The notes under the pieces: model-generated
Databases searched by the model: none
Seen by the model: the letters and a program-made list of their open reading frames with translations, nothing else
Told to the model about the DNA's origin: nothing
Made by a program: the position numbers and the translations under genes
Assembly: GCF_002577195.1 (NCBI RefSeq)
Contig: NZ_NULG01000093.1
Span: forward strand, 1-56,183
Direction of reading: 5' to 3'
DNA length: 56,183 nucleotides
DNA from: Bacillus sp. AFS041924
Lineage (GTDB): Bacteria; Bacillota; Bacilli; Bacillales; Bacillaceae_G
Shown here: positions 9,498-17,119 of the stretch, piece after piece
Layout of the letters: every line of letters starts with the position of its first letter
Position numbering within the stretch: the first letter of the stretch is position 1

Positions 9498-10364
9498 ACT
9501 AGAGGATTCTTCTTCTTTAACTTGAGTTGAAATATAAGCTGTAGCATTTAATAGCTTTAATTCATCAACGCCAGTATCGATCTTAAGTTTATGCAAACAT
9601 GATATTAAATCTTCTGTTCCAGTCATCCTATTTCTTACTTCAGATGGAAAACAACCTCCGAATCCACCATTTGCTGATTCAAACCGCAAAATCCCATAAG
9701 TAAGTGCTGTAAATATGTTAGATAAACCACATCCATAAGTATTATAAAATTGTATTGAACAGCGCTCTTTAGGTACTCTTAATAGTAATTCCTCTAAAAA
9801 TATCTTAACTTGATGAGGTGTTGCTCTTCCAACAGAATCAACAAAGGATAGCTCTTCTACTCCATCATCTAATAATTGCGATGCCAACTCGATTGCTTTT
9901 TGATGATGAACTTCTTCACCATGGCATCCGAATACGGTTGTTATATAAGCACGCGTTGTTATTTCATAATCTTTCGTTACTGTAGTCATTTGTTTAATAT
10001 CCTTAAGTGACTGTTTAATAGAGCAATTTTTAATTTTTTCATTATACGATTCGCTTGCTGATAGAAAAAAGTTAATCTCGTCTGCATCTACTACAAATGC
10101 TCTCGTTAAACTTCTCTTATTAGGAACTAATACTCCGTACGTTAAACCATTTTCTCTTTTTAGCTTTAATACTAATTCAGTCGCTTCATTAAACTGTTGC
10201 TTATTTCCGGAGTGGAATAATGTTGATACCTCGATGTGATTTAATCCACTATCGACGAGATGTTGAATCCATTGTAGTTTTTGTTCAATAGATAATCGTG
10301 ATCCATATTGAAAATTCATTCGAGGCCCAATTTCTTTAATACATACAGACTGTGGCAGGTTCAA
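9480..10364 (-). CDS. HMG-CoA lyase-like protein lacking metal ligands
   Basis: A 294-residue TIM-barrel protein of the HMGL-like family. It aligns over its length with hydroxymethylglutaryl-CoA lyases such as Bacillus YngG: IKEIGPR near residue 10, FFLSASESYN about 99, TTRAYITTVFGC about 136, and the GFGGC loop with the active-site Cys at 238. The known metal and catalytic residues are changed, however. The Asp after the first Arg is Met16, the HxH pair is Gln205/Tyr207 followed by Asn208, and the Asn near the end is Met247. The reading frame is intact and starts at TTG after AGGAG. It is a lone gene, not in a leucine-degradation operon. I infer a non-lyase or a changed activity. Confidence 0.8.
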   Translation of the reverse strand: MNLPQSVCIKEIGPRMNFQYGSRLSIEQKLQWIQHLVDSGLNHIEVSTLFHSGNKQQFNEATELVLKLKRENGLTYGVLVPNKRSLTRAFVVDADEINFFLSASESYNEKIKNCSIKQSLKDIKQMTTVTKDYEITTRAYITTVFGCHGEEVHHQKAIELASQLLDDGVEELSFVDSVGRATPHQVKIFLEELLLRVPKERCSIQFYNTYGCGLSNIFTALTYGILRFESANGGFGGCFPSEVRNRMTGTEDLISCLHKLKIDTGVDELKLLNATAYISTQVKEEESSSKKHLT

Positions 10365-10486
10365 TATGATCGACTCCTATTCTACTTTATTTTTTACAAA
10401 TCTACTTCTTTTAAAATATCCTTGTATTAATTCTATTAAGTGGTAAGAGTTATATGTTTAATTGTGTAGAATCTTTTTTCAAAAAT

Positions 10487-10520
10487 AAAAAAGCCCTCGA
10501 TAAAATATCAAGAGCTTTTC
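10487..10520 (-). terminator. Intrinsic terminator of the acidic-protein gene
   Basis: Imperfect stem AAAGCCCTCGAT / ATCAAGAGCTTT with a run of T on the minus strand. It lies 124 bases past the stop codon of the 10644-11051 gene. Confidence 0.6.
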
Positions 10521-10643
10521 AAAATTATTATTTTAAATTTATAATGAAAGCGAATAAGTGAAACTACCATATTTTGCATAAAAATACATTTTCAAATATA
10601 TAAACCCGGTGATTTTTGGAAGAATATACATTTATTTGGAAAT

Positions 10644-11051
10644 TTAAACTTCTAAATCTTCGCCTTCTTCGATTACATGGAATAATAAATGAACTAAATG
10701 ATGAATCGAGCTAGAAGCATCAAGCTCAACTTCTTCTTCTTCAGAAGTTTCATCAACAAATTCTAAATCATTTAAATATAAAGCCATGAATTCATAATAG
10801 TCTTTCATTGCAAATGAATAGCACGCAACTGGCTCTTCATCCTCTTCATTGTATTGAAGCACTAAATGAGACACATTCCCTTCATTATCCTCTGAATCTA
10901 AAAACACAAAAAAGCCTATATTTGTATCGATTTCAAATAAATGTCTAGTTCCACCTTCAGTGGATTTATGATACTCCTCGTCATTCAATTTTTGAATCAT
11001 CATATTGTCAACATTATCTTCTTTATGAAATGTTACATTAAAAGATTTCAT
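10644..11051 (-). CDS. Acidic cytosolic protein of unknown function
   Basis: A 135-residue soluble protein, not recognised with certainty. It starts MKSFNVTFHKED, has alternating strands in the middle (TNIGFFVFLDSEDNEGNVSH) and an acidic stretch ETSEEEEVELD before an amphipathic C-terminal helix. There is no signal peptide or membrane segment. I chose the ATG at 11051 because AAAGGAGAATGAGG lies directly upstream. The longer frame adds a basic tail with no ribosome site. It is a single gene with its own terminator, divergent from the spore gene at 11182. Confidence 0.7.
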   Translation of the reverse strand: MKSFNVTFHKEDNVDNMMIQKLNDEEYHKSTEGGTRHLFEIDTNIGFFVFLDSEDNEGNVSHLVLQYNEEDEEPVACYSFAMKDYYEFMALYLNDLEFVDETSEEEEVELDASSSIHHLVHLLFHVIEEGEDLEV

Positions 11052-11181
11052 CCTCATTCTCCTTTTATATGTATTTAAAACGCATGACTTCATTATGTAA
11101 CATTCCCTATTTTATAGCAATTATTTCCATAATTTAAAAAAGAATAAGTGGGAAATCTACAATTAAAAGGAGTGGGTTTGA

Positions 11182-11433
11182 TTGAGTAGAAAAAATAAAA
11201 TCTTAGTTCCTGAATCTAGAAAAGCTTTAGATGCTTTAAAAGCTAAAGTAATGAATACTACTAGCCCTGAAGCTGCAAAATTTGAAGCTGCAAAAGAAGT
11301 AGGAGTTCCTTTAACAAAAGGATACAATGGCAATTTAACATCCCATCAAAACGGTAAAGTTGGTGGCCGGATTGGTGGAAATATGGTGAAAGAATTAGTT
11401 AGGATGGCTCAGGAGAATTTAAATAAACGTTGA
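11182..11433 (+). CDS. Alpha/beta-type small acid-soluble spore protein
   Basis: An 83-residue DNA-binding spore protein that coats and protects spore DNA. It carries both family signatures: AKFEAAKEVGVPL (the segment recognised by the GPR germination protease includes the Glu) and HQNGKVGGRIGGNMVKELV. It starts at TTG after AAAAGGAGTGGG. Expression is expected in the forespore under sigma G. A 93-bp copy of its 3' end lies about 1.4 kb downstream (12703-12795), so this gene has been the source or the sister of a duplication. Confidence 0.95.
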   Translation: MSRKNKILVPESRKALDALKAKVMNTTSPEAAKFEAAKEVGVPLTKGYNGNLTSHQNGKVGGRIGGNMVKELVRMAQENLNKR

Positions 11434-11887
11434 TGACGGGGTTTATTAATAGTATTTATATTTTGTCCTTCTCTCATAGAATATAGTTTTACTTTCCCAT
11501 ATTCAACCATTAGTTACACCATTTGACTTTTCCTTATTGGTATTTTTGATGACAACATAATATGACTCACGATCTTCAACTAAAGCATGTGTATAAGAAC
11601 CTTATTTATTGCTATTTATTAAACACTCTTCTTACTGTGCTATTTTGTTGATAAAGTTATAAAATCGTATTTAGATTAATTGAAAATGTTTACTTTTTTA
11701 GTCTTAAAAATTTTCTCAAACTGGCCTAATTCTTTTCTATTAATTCTTCATAATGTCCATTAATTTCTTTTTTAACTTAACTTCATAACATTATATTTTT
11801 ATTAAGTAAATTAGGCTAGAGCCGTTTCCATCCTTCATTTGCCTACATATTTTATCTTGTTATCATAAAAGGAAGGAGCGAGATATT
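11434..11887. other. AT-rich intergenic region
   Basis: No complete gene is visible in these 454 bases. On the minus strand 11503-11600 reads as about 32 sense codons (THALVEDRESYYVVIKNT) without a start, which may be a gene relic. No strong terminator or repeat was found. Confidence 0.4.
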
Positions 11888-12187
11888 ATGTATTACTATG
11901 GTAATTATTACACTTATCCAACTCAATCTTCATTCTTACAACATCAATATTATCAACCAACCAATCATGATGAGTATGACGTAGATAGACAGCAAGGACA
12001 ATTTCAATCTTTTACAAGACGAATAAATGAGTTAGAAAGACGAGTAAATCAGCTAAACAGGGAAGTAAATCAACTTCAACAAACTTCAGAACGTCACACT
12101 AGACGCTTAAATAGATTAAATCAGCGACTTCGTGTGGTTGAGCAAAGACTTCATATACCATTTTCATCTCAAGATGAAGGATTTTAG
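11888..12187 (+). CDS. Tyr/Gln-rich coiled-coil protein, probable spore coat
   Basis: A 99-residue protein with a tyrosine-rich head (MYYYGNYYTYPTQSS) and a long Arg/Gln/Asn coiled coil (about residues 43-90, with repeats such as RRINELERRVNQLNREVNQL). The composition is typical of coat or spore-surface proteins, and a spore gene lies upstream. I do not recognise a named family. The ATG follows AAAGGAAGGAGCG. A strong terminator at 12309-12356 ends the transcript. The spore coat role is an inference from composition and context. Confidence 0.7.
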   Translation: MYYYGNYYTYPTQSSFLQHQYYQPTNHDEYDVDRQQGQFQSFTRRINELERRVNQLNREVNQLQQTSERHTRRLNRLNQRLRVVEQRLHIPFSSQDEGF

Positions 12188-12308
12188 TAAAACTAAAACT
12201 TTGAAAAAAAGATTTGGAAAATACTTTATTGAAAGTCAAGTAAATGAGAAAAAATATGTATATTTAAGTGTTTTTATTTAAAGTCATACATGGTATGACA
12301 AAAAACGA

Positions 12309-12356
12309 AGGATAGAAAAACAGATATGATATCTGTTAATTCTATCCTATTTTTGT
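12309..12356 (+). terminator. Long-stem intrinsic terminator
   Basis: Arms AGGATAGAAAAACAGATAT and ATATCTGTTAATTCTATCCT pair over about 19 bp with one bulge and a one-base turn, followed by ATTTTTG. It serves the coiled-coil gene upstream. Confidence 0.8.
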
Positions 12357-12394
12357 ACTACATTGGACATCATATACTACAACAACATTTTTAC

Positions 12395-12424
12395 CTTATA
12401 GAACTACCATGGTAGTTCTATAAG
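12395..12424. repeat. 30-bp perfect palindrome without loop
   Basis: CTTATAGAACTACCA is followed at once by its exact reverse complement TGGTAGTTCTATAAG. It has no flanking T run, so it is not an ordinary terminator. It sits between the coat-like gene and the decayed membrane-protein relic and may be an operator or a breakpoint. Confidence 0.85.
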
Positions 12425-12443
12425 ATTGTCAAATAATACTCCA

Positions 12444-12600
12444 TTAGATATGTTCCTGTTTTGGTCGATACCATTTCGTAATTAATATGTAAGCTACATA
12501 TCCTAAATCGTTATGATGATACGCATTGATTGTTGCCCAAATCGTGAATAAGGGACCAATAGATAGCTAACCCAGCTAATAAAACAAAACCTTCAAAGGT
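12444..12600 (-). pseudogene. Decayed small membrane-protein gene, C-terminal part
   Basis: The minus strand reads FEGFVLLAGLAIYWSL in one frame. It then continues, after a one-base shift, as IWATINAYHHNDLGYVAYIL, and ends TKWYRPKQEHI before a stop at 12444-12446. The two pieces look like consecutive parts of one hydrophobic protein, so this is a frameshifted remnant without a recognisable start. The family was not identified. Confidence 0.5.
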
Positions 12601-12702
12601 ACAAGAACTACTGTATTCCAGTTCGACATACCACCTTATACCGTCTCATACGCCTTAAACCTGTACAATCCCTTTAGTACTAACGATTTAATACCTGTCG
12701 TT

Positions 12703-12795
12703 ACATCCCATCAAAACGGTAAAGTTGGTGGCCGGATCAGTGGGAATATTGTGAAAGAATTAGTTAGGTTGGCTCATGAGAATTTGAATAAACGT
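12703..12795 (+). pseudogene. Truncated copy of the SASP gene 3' end
   Basis: These 93 bases match 11338-11430 at 86 positions. The frame is preserved (SHQNGKVGGRISGNIVKELV), but the 5' half of the gene is absent and the stop codon is lost, so the frame runs on for about 18 codons. It is a partial duplication with no start or ribosome site. Confidence 0.9.
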
Positions 12796-12861
12796 TACTG
12801 TAACTCCGCATTAATCTTGTTATACCAAATATGTGAACGTACTTTTTTATAACAAGATAGA

Positions 12862-12905
12862 AATAAAATAACCTTGTGCCCAATTAAGGAAACAAGGTTA
12901 TTTTT
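12862..12905. terminator. Bidirectional intrinsic terminator
   Basis: Arms AAATAACCTTGT and ACAAGGTTATTT with T-rich tails on both strands. It can end the minus-strand 49-residue gene at 12930. Confidence 0.8.
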
Positions 12906-12929
12906 ATTTTAATCTTACTTTTATTTCTA

Positions 12930-13079
12930 CTAGAAAAGTCCATGTATTATATATTTAACGAAATCAGCAAAACCTTCTCCTACACCTGTATTAACCATTT
13001 CGTGATAAGCATTGTTTATACTTAAAACAACCGATATCGTAATAAGGATGGGCACTATAATCATTACTTCCTTTTTCAT
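12930..13079 (-). CDS. 49-residue single-pass membrane peptide
   Basis: This ORF begins ATG AAA AAG GAA and encodes a small protein with one N-terminal hydrophobic segment (VMIIVPILITISVVLSI) and a short tail ending KYIIHGLF. AAGGGGTG lies about ten bases before the ATG. A 16-bp palindrome sits just upstream and a terminator follows the stop. These flanking signals make it a credible gene despite its size. The family was not recognised. Confidence 0.55.
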   Translation of the reverse strand: MKKEVMIIVPILITISVVLSINNAYHEMVNTGVGEGFADFVKYIIHGLF

Positions 13080-13096
13080 ATACTACAACACCCCTT

Positions 13097-13112
13097 AACC
13101 TAACGTTAGGTT
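13097..13112. promoter_or_regulatory. Operator-like 16-bp palindrome
   Basis: AACCTAACGTTAGGTT is a perfect palindrome 18 bases upstream of the 49-residue gene. On the minus strand TATGAT lies just before it, so the palindrome would cover the transcription start, as for a TetR-type repressor. No candidate repressor gene lies adjacent. Confidence 0.5.
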
Positions 13113-13238
13113 TATCATAAAACTGATTAATAAAAATTAAAAAATAGTTTATATTAAAATTGTATACAATGTGTATGTAATTTTCAATTGTGAAATATTT
13201 CCAATAATAAGTCCTAATTTAAACTTTGAATAAAAAAA

Positions 13239-13286
13239 ATCAGATTGTAAGAAGTAGATCAAATTATCAACCTCTTATAATCTGAT
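13239..13286 (-). terminator. Intrinsic terminator of the excisionase-like gene
   Basis: Stem ATCAGATT(G)TAAGA with TCTTA(T)AATCTGAT, followed on the minus strand by a run of T. Confidence 0.7.
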
Positions 13287-13293
13287 ATATTTT

Positions 13294-13524
13294 TTAATCT
13301 TCGTCCTTTACGTCTAGGTCTTCAGGAATTGGTTCGTTATAATAATCTGCAATTATTTTCTTCGCTTTTTCCATTTGTTCTAAGTGATTATTAAATTGCT
13401 CTTTGTAAATTAAGTATTGTTCACCATCGTGGACTACTCTTATTTTTTGATCCTGAATTAATTGTTTAATATAAGATTCATCAAGATTTAAGTATTCCGC
13501 TGTTTCTTTAATTGTTAAATACAT
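13294..13524 (-). CDS. Excisionase-family DNA-binding protein
   Basis: A 76-residue protein made of one MerR-like/excisionase winged helix: MYLTIKETAEYLNLDESYIK, then a wing with VVHDGEQYLIYKE. A short acidic tail follows. Such proteins bind DNA as small regulators or recombination directionality factors. No integrase is next to it (the nearest is 22 kb away), so a regulatory role is as likely as excision. GAAGGAG precedes the ATG. It is a single gene with its own terminator. Confidence 0.75.
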   Translation of the reverse strand: MYLTIKETAEYLNLDESYIKQLIQDQKIRVVHDGEQYLIYKEQFNNHLEQMEKAKKIIADYYNEPIPEDLDVKDED

Positions 13525-13599
13525 TTTGTTCTCCTTCGCTAATCATTGTGAATTTATCATACCATAGAATTTAATTTGATTATTTATTTTAGAGCAAAG

Positions 13600-13635
13600 C
13601 AAAAGAACACGAATCAATTGATTTGTGTTCTTTTT
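13600..13635. terminator. Intrinsic terminator near the SnoaL-like gene
   Basis: Arms AAGAACACGAATC and GATTTGTGTTCTT around AATT, with T runs on both strands. It ends the minus-strand gene at 13655. Confidence 0.8.
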
Positions 13636-13654
13636 TCACTTTTTATATTTTTAA

Positions 13655-14011
13655 CTAAAACTCAGTTGGTGTACCTTGATGAAAATACATTTTCCATTGA
13701 CCATCTTTTAGCTTCCAAATGGAACTACGTAAGGAATGTTGTTTTTTTATTTCGTTAAATATTCGATAGGTAACTAATGTAATTTCGTTCGATAATGGAT
13801 GAATTTCAAAATCGCTCAACTCCATTTTTACGATTCCTATCCCATGTTCTAATTGGTCATCTTTATATAAAACTCTTCCAGAACTTCCGAATTCGAAAAA
13901 TTCATCGGCTAGTAGTTTTTTTAGTTCAATTTGAGATGTACGAATTTCTGGTTTAAGTAAATTTTCTTCTAACGTTCGTAGATGGTCTTTTAAAGAATTT
14001 AAACTTTCCAT
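13655..14011 (-). CDS. DUF4440 / NTF2-like small protein
   Basis: A 118-residue soluble protein with the SnoaL/NTF2-like cone pattern: an N-terminal helix (SLKDHLRTLEENLL), LLADEFFEFGSSG, a central beta sheet, and the closing strand SSIWKLKDGQWKMYFHQGT. That ending is typical of DUF4440 proteins. The family holds enzymes and binding proteins, so a function cannot be assigned. It starts 40 bases after the proS stop on the same strand and may be cotranscribed with proS under T-box control. Confidence 0.8.
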   Translation of the reverse strand: MESLNSLKDHLRTLEENLLKPEIRTSQIELKKLLADEFFEFGSSGRVLYKDDQLEHGIGIVKMELSDFEIHPLSNEITLVTYRIFNEIKKQHSLRSSIWKLKDGQWKMYFHQGTPTEF

Positions 14012-14051
14012 CGATCATTCACCTGCCTAGTTTTAGTTGGTGTGATTAAAA

Positions 14052-15485
14052 TTAGTATGCTTTACCCCAATAAACCATTACATCCGTTTTCTTTCCACAG
14101 CAGACACATGTTTTTGCGATTTGTTCTTGTTCAAATGGAATACATCTTGAAGTTAATCCAACTTCTTCTTTTATTTGTTCTTCACAAGCTACGTCTTGAC
14201 ACCACATTGCTTTATAAAATCCTTGATTTTCTTCGCTGATTTGTTTTAGCTCTTCCATGGAAGTAGCTTCAAATGTTTTTTCTGTACGATTGTTTAGTGC
14301 TTTTTCATAAAGGGATGATTGGATCTCTTCAAGTAATTTTGTAATGTTATCTTCTAATGTATCTAATGAAACAATCGTTTTTTCTCTTGTGTCTCGTCGG
14401 ACTAAAACTGCTTGATTCTTTTCGATATCCTTTGGTCCGATTTCTACGCGAACTGGTATACCTTTCATTTCATATTCGTTAAACTTCCAGCCAGGCATTT
14501 TATCCGAAGTATCGATTTTAACGCGAGCAACTTTTAAAATACGATTTTTTAATTCAGTAGCCTTTTCAATGACACCTGCTTTATGCTGTGCAATTGGAAT
14601 AACCATTACTTGTGTTGGTGCTACTTTTGGAGGTAAAACTAATCCACTATTATCACCATGAACCATAATTAATGCTCCGATTACCCTTGTCGTCATGCCC
14701 CAAGAGGTTTGGTGAACATATTGTCTTTTTGAGTTTTTATCTGTGTATTGAATATCAAATGCTTTTGCAAAACCGTCTCCAAAGTTATGTGATGTACCGC
14801 TTTGTAATGCTTTACCATCATGCATTAGACTCTCGATTGTGTATGTTGCTTTTGCACCAGCAAATTTTTCTTTTTCTGTTTTTTGACCTTTAATAACAGG
14901 AATCGCTAAGAAGTTTTCTAAGAAGTTAGCATAAACATTTAGCATTTGAATTGTTTCTGCTTGTGCTTCTTTTGCGGTTGCATGTGCTGTATGACCTTCT
15001 TGCCATAAGAACTCAGTCGTTCTTAAAAATGGTCTAGTTGTTTTTTCCCAACGAACTACTGAGCACCATTGGTTATAAAGTTTTGGTAAATCATTATAGC
15101 TTTCAACTGTTTTTGAAAAATGCTCACAAAATAGTGTTTCCGAAGTTGGACGTACCGCTAAAGGTTCAGCTAATTCATCATGGCCACCATGTGTCACCCA
15201 AGCAACTTCAGGTGCAAATCCTTCTACATGATCAGCTTCTTTTTGTAATAATGACTTAGGTATAAACATTGGCATATATACATTTTCATGATCTGTTTGT
15301 TTAAATTGAAAATCTAATTCTTTTTGGATATTTTCCCATAATGCATAACCATAAGGTCTTAAAATCATGCATCCTTTAACACTTGAGTAATCGACTAATT
15401 CTGCTTTTTTTACAATATCTGTATACCATTGTGCAAAATCAACATCCATATCTGTAATCGCTTCAACAAATTTTTTTGAACTCAT
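14052..15485 (-). CDS. proS: Prolyl-tRNA synthetase, short archaeal-type form
   Basis: Charges tRNA-Pro with proline. At 477 residues it is the archaeal/eukaryotic-type class II enzyme without the inserted editing domain, a form that many Bacillus carry as a second proS. Class II motifs are present (motif 2 around [20 protein letters not shown]; the loop TAHATAKEA; motif 3 around [15 protein letters not shown]). The C-terminus ends with a Cys-rich zinc-type segment ([18 protein letters not shown]). GAGGAG precedes the ATG. Upstream is a T-box leader with a CCA specifier and a duplicated antiterminator module, which confirms control by uncharged tRNA-Pro. Confidence 0.96.
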   Translation of the reverse strand: MSSKKFVEAITDMDVDFAQWYTDIVKKAELVDYSSVKGCMILRPYGYALWENIQKELDFQFKQTDHENVYMPMFIPKSLLQKEADHVEGFAPEVAWVTHGGHDELAEPLAVRPTSETLFCEHFSKTVESYNDLPKLYNQWCSVVRWEKTTRPFLRTTEFLWQEGHTAHATAKEAQAETIQMLNVYANFLENFLAIPVIKGQKTEKEKFAGAKATYTIESLMHDGKALQSGTSHNFGDGFAKAFDIQYTDKNSKRQYVHQTSWGMTTRVIGALIMVHGDNSGLVLPPKVAPTQVMVIPIAQHKAGVIEKATELKNRILKVARVKIDTSDKMPGWKFNEYEMKGIPVRVEIGPKDIEKNQAVLVRRDTREKTIVSLDTLEDNITKLLEEIQSSLYEKALNNRTEKTFEATSMEELKQISEENQGFYKAMWCQDVACEEQIKEEVGLTSRCIPFEQEQIAKTCVCCGKKTDVMVYWGKAY

Positions 15486-15519
15486 TTTTTAAACTCCTCA
15501 TCGATTTTTAGAAAACAAA

Positions 15520-15598
15520 AAAAGCCGAGAATAATCAAAAGGGACCATTCTCGGCGTTACCACCCTAATTATTATATAGAACTATACGAAAATAAGCG
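15520..15598 (-). promoter_or_regulatory. Second T-box antiterminator/terminator module without stem I
   Basis: Nearest to proS on the minus strand lies a small stem (TATAGTTCTATA), then AGGGTGGTAACGCC (15553-15566), then a terminator with arms GCCGAGAAT and ATTCTCGGC plus seven T. It repeats the module at 15608-15690 with a 92-base offset, but has no stem I or specifier loop of its own. Either terminator could stop transcription. Confidence 0.8.
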
Positions 15599-15607
15599 GA
15601 TTATAAA

Positions 15608-15798
15608 CAAAAAACACCATGAATGATCAAAAGGGACCATTCATGGCGTTACCACCCTACTTATTATGTAAACTCTACATAATCTCTTAACATCTTTAAC
15701 GGGAAAACCGCTGTAGCCTACTTATCGTTCGGTACAGAGACTCCAAGGCTGGTTCAGAATACTTGCTTTAGGAATTTGCACCGACCATTCCCTCTCTA
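15608..15798 (-). promoter_or_regulatory. T-box riboswitch leader of proS (Pro, CCA)
   Basis: A T-box leader on the minus strand: stem I starts near 15798 (AGAGAGGG), the specifier region reads CTGAA-CCA-GCC with CCA at 15750-15752, and the T-box core AGGGTGGTAACGCC is at 15645-15658. It is followed by terminator arms GCCATGAAT and ATTCATGGT with a T run. TGGT in the core pairs with tRNA ending A-CCA, as tRNA-Pro does. Uncharged tRNA-Pro should favour readthrough into proS. Confidence 0.9.
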
Positions 15799-15851
15799 AA
15801 AAGCTTATAAACTTACTATTCCTTTTCTAAGTCATTTATTAATTTAAAGCT

Positions 15852-15880
15852 ATAATACGTGAACAAATTGTATCTGTCAA
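15852..15880 (-). promoter_or_regulatory. Sigma-A promoter of the proS leader
   Basis: On the minus strand TTGACA (15875-15880) and TATTAT (15852-15857) are separated by exactly 17 bases, about 55 bases upstream of the start of stem I. Confidence 0.8.
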
Positions 15881-15922
15881 TGTGTATTATGCACATTTAT
15901 TTAAAATTTCTTACATTTCTTA

Positions 15923-16843
15923 CTATATTGCTTCATTTTTTACTTTTTTTGTTCGTCTTTTAGGTAAAGGAACTTCAGATAATAGCATACCGCCAACAAT
16001 GAATGTCCCACCGATAATTGTTTGAATAGATAATGTTTCATTTGCAAAAAGAACTGCAGTAAATGCCGCAAAAACAGGTTCAAATATAAAAATTAATGCT
16101 GCTTTCGTAGAAGAAATATGTTGCTGAGCAAACATTTGAACCCAAAATGCTATACTCGTACAAAATACCGCAGTGATCACTACAGCAAAAATAAACGTCG
16201 GATTGATCCAAAGTTCTTTTGAAAAAGACACAGAAGTATCTTCAAATATTAGAGAAAAAATCGAACTACTAATCCCAACTGTTGCAAGTTGAATCGTCGT
16301 AAAAGTGATTGGATCCATTTGCTTCGTATATTTTCCTGATAAAATAATATGGAATGCAAAAGCAACGGCACCGAATAGTGTTAGTACATCTCCAAGATTT
16401 ATAGAGAATGAATCACCTAAAGTTAAGAAACTTAATCCTAGTAATGCGATTAAACAAGCAATTACTGTAGACCAGTTTGAGCGTTCTTTATAGACTAAAT
16501 ATAAAAGAACAGGTACTAATACTACACATAAACCAGTAATAAAACCTGATTTTGATGATGTTGTATACTTCAGTCCAAATGTTTGAAGTAAATAGCCTAA
16601 AAACAACATGAATCCAATACCACTAGTAATAGCGATTTGTTTAACCGTTAATTTAGTTTTTTGTTTTCTTTTAACGATAAATGGTAAAAGGACTAAAGTT
16701 GCGAGGATAAATCGAAATGCGTTAAATGCAAACGGATCAACGTATGCAATCGCATTTTGGACTACTACAAATGTTGTGCCCCAAAGTAATGTTACGATAA
16801 TTAATGAGATGGTAGCTATTCTTTCTATTCTCAGGTCTCTCAT
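15923..16843 (-). CDS. EamA-family (DMT) transporter
   Basis: A ten-helix drug/metabolite transporter of 306 residues with two EamA repeats (WGTTFVVVQNAIAYVDPFAF in the first; FCTSIAFWVQMFAQQHISSTKAALIFIFEPVFA when read in pieces in the second). Members export amino acids, metabolites or drugs; the substrate here is unknown. I take the ATG at 16843 because GGAGGGGGG lies before it. The longer frame would add 33 non-family residues. It is a single gene on the same strand as proS, which it precedes, but proS has its own promoter. Confidence 0.9.
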   Translation of the reverse strand: MRDLRIERIATISLIIVTLLWGTTFVVVQNAIAYVDPFAFNAFRFILATLVLLPFIVKRKQKTKLTVKQIAITSGIGFMLFLGYLLQTFGLKYTTSSKSGFITGLCVVLVPVLLYLVYKERSNWSTVIACLIALLGLSFLTLGDSFSINLGDVLTLFGAVAFAFHIILSGKYTKQMDPITFTTIQLATVGISSSIFSLIFEDTSVSFSKELWINPTFIFAVVITAVFCTSIAFWVQMFAQQHISSTKAALIFIFEPVFAAFTAVLFANETLSIQTIIGGTFIVGGMLLSEVPLPKRRTKKVKNEAI

Positions 16844-17119
16844 CCCCCCTCCATATGATTGGCTCCAAAAATTTAGCAAGTAAACGTAAAAAAAGATGTG
16901 AAATACACACATCCAAGTACTTATAAATTTATTCGGTTCCACATTTCATTATATCCTTATTTTATCATAGTGTGTAATGAAATTGTCTTATAACTGTAAA
17001 ATTTCTATCTTATGATAATTTTCAAGTGAATGTTGCTCGAAACTTAATTTTGTTTATCATTGACTCGACAAATCCACATCCATATACTTAAATACAGAAA
17101 ATAGAAAAAGGTGATTGGA

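Larger units (their letters stand above)
12188..12929. other. Gene graveyard with terminator, palindrome and relics
   Basis: These 740 bases hold no intact gene. In order they contain the hairpin terminator at 12309-12356, a 30-bp perfect palindrome at 12395-12424, a frameshifted membrane-protein relic on the minus strand (12444-12600), a truncated SASP copy (12703-12795), an 11-bp inverted repeat (12814-12824 with 12848-12858) and a bidirectional terminator (12862-12905). Confidence 0.7.

Noticed and set aside
13097-13112. MerR-type operator
   Set aside because: No -35 and -10 boxes with a 19-base spacer surround the palindrome; it lies after the -10-like TATGAT instead.
17111-17119. GTG start for the DUF3900 gene
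   Set aside because: The GTG is part of the AAGGTGAT ribosome site; TTG at 17120 gives proper spacing and a family-like start.
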